DNA of 59,642 bases, from contig MGWZ01000097.1 in assembly GCA_001801175.1 (NCBI GenBank), positions 87,755-147,396 of the forward strand, given 5' to 3'. Under the pieces are notes generated by a model. That model ran no database searches. It worked only from the letters and a program-made list of their open reading frames with translations, and was not told the DNA's origin. Shown in pieces: positions 59,198 to 59,642 of this stretch; the first letter of the stretch is position 1, and each line of letters starts with the position of its first letter. The position numbers were made by a program, and so were the translations under genes. This DNA comes from Gallionellales bacterium RIFCSPLOWO2_02_FULL_57_47. GTDB taxonomy: Bacteria > Pseudomonadota > Gammaproteobacteria > Burkholderiales > Gallionellaceae.

Positions 59198-59506
59198 ATG
59201 AATAACACATGGTTGCTGGCTGGCGGCATCGGCTTCGGCTCGCATCTCATCGACCCAAAACCGAAGAAAAGTGACTTCGTGGTGCAGAGCATCTCCACCG
59301 GCAAAACGGTGCGCGCGGTGATCAACATCGCCACCTATCTGCACGACGTGTGCAAGCAGATGAAAAAGATCGAATCGGTGGAGGTGATCGAGAACTCAGA
59401 TTGCACATGGCCGGAGCCGCCCTGCAAGGGCATGGATAAGTTCCGCAATAACGATTACAGGAACGTGCCGGAAGCAATTTCCACTCATGGCGGTCATGAC
59501 CGCTGA
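59198..59506 (+). CDS. Uncharacterised protein
   Basis: 102 aa, beginning 3 bp after the cytochrome b5-like gene. A glycine-rich N-terminal segment (LLAGGIGFGSHLIDPKPKK) is followed by a helical region (INIATYLHDVCKQMKKIESVEV) and a Cys-containing tail (CTWPEPPCKGMD). No family recognised. Position suggests membership of the octaheme cytochrome gene set. Confidence 0.65.
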   Translation: MNNTWLLAGGIGFGSHLIDPKPKKSDFVVQSISTGKTVRAVINIATYLHDVCKQMKKIESVEVIENSDCTWPEPPCKGMDKFRNNDYRNVPEAISTHGGHDR

Positions 59507-59572
59507 AAATGGGGGCTATCATCAAGTCTGGCTATGCGGCGGGAGCGAAGGCCTGTCTTAACCCAACATAGG

Positions 59573-59591
59573 AAATCCCCCGGCTATGCCG
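59573..59591. repeat. Palindromic repeat near window end
   Basis: CCCCCGGCTATGCCGGGG matches the CCCCCGGCTTTGCCGGGGG stem at 11752-11770. The remaining 59507-59642 sequence shows no gene; the window ends there. Confidence 0.7.
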
Positions 59592-59642
59592 GGGTGGCAG
59601 TAGAAGTTTGACATTTACAGGAGTCCATCTGCGACACTCTGA

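Overview
The window looks like a chromosome segment of a chemolithoautotrophic betaproteobacterium, most like the Nitrosomonadales/Gallionellaceae (Sideroxydans or Gallionella type). This is inferred from gene style, moderate-to-high GC, many respiratory metal and sulfur oxidoreductases, and abundant short palindromic repeats between and inside genes. No rRNA, tRNA or CRISPR array was seen.

Layout. 1-5.5 kb: tgt-yajC-secD-secF (queuosine tRNA modification and Sec export) and a DedA membrane protein. 5.5-14.2 kb: a phosphate-starvation island with pstSCAB, a porin, an OlsB-like acyltransferase, diacylglycerol kinase, a GT4 glycosyltransferase and a PAP2 phosphatase; several carry Pho-box-like sites. 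14.2-16.1 kb: a decayed IS110-family element and a remnant ORF. 16.2-18.6 kb: moaA and a second porin. 18.7-23 kb (minus strand): an NtrC-type regulator, a histidine kinase, a PhnD-like periplasmic binding protein and a truncated MoeB.

23.0-34.5 kb is the most interesting part. A complex iron-sulfur molybdoenzyme (FeS subunit, NrfD-type membrane subunit, Tat-exported catalytic subunit) is followed by a TorD-like chaperone and five compact, poorly known genes: DUF309-like, HisF-like TIM barrel, rhodanese-like, polyferredoxin and an acidic helical protein. A TSUP transporter and Moco genes follow (moaC frameshifted, moaD, moaE, mobB, mobA broken). The intergenic region between the regulatory and enzyme operons has two divergent sigma-54 promoter matches around a repeated GGTAATGG/CCATTACC element. 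This suggests a closed sensing circuit resembling AioXSR/ArxXSR or TtrSR control. The substrate cannot be assigned from sequence; arsenite/arsenate and sulfur oxyanions are the leading options.

34.5-42.5 kb: a zinc-dependent phospholipase C-like protein, a PlsC/OlsA-type acyltransferase, an EAL-CBS-GGDEF protein, the arsenic operon arsR-arsC-arsD-arsA-acr3 and an ECF sigma factor. 43-47.6 kb: a second phosphate system pstSCAB-phoU with a clear Pho box. 47.8-50.6 kb: a probable Fur-controlled module (membrane cytochrome-like protein, FMN-binding protein, porin) divergent from fur, with three Fur-box-like palindromes between them. 50.8-54 kb: ArsP-type permease, DUF2892 protein, thioredoxin-like lipoprotein, CcdA, small redox-active disulfide protein and an unknown. 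54-59.5 kb: octaheme cytochrome c (OTR family), cytochrome b, GDCCVxC protein, His-rich membrane protein, ferric-reductase-like flavocytochrome and cytochrome-b5-like protein, preceded by a broken duplicate of two of these genes.

Short palindromic repeats have invaded genes at least three times: in frame in tgt, out of frame in the IS110 transposase, and in the duplicated GDCCVxC gene.
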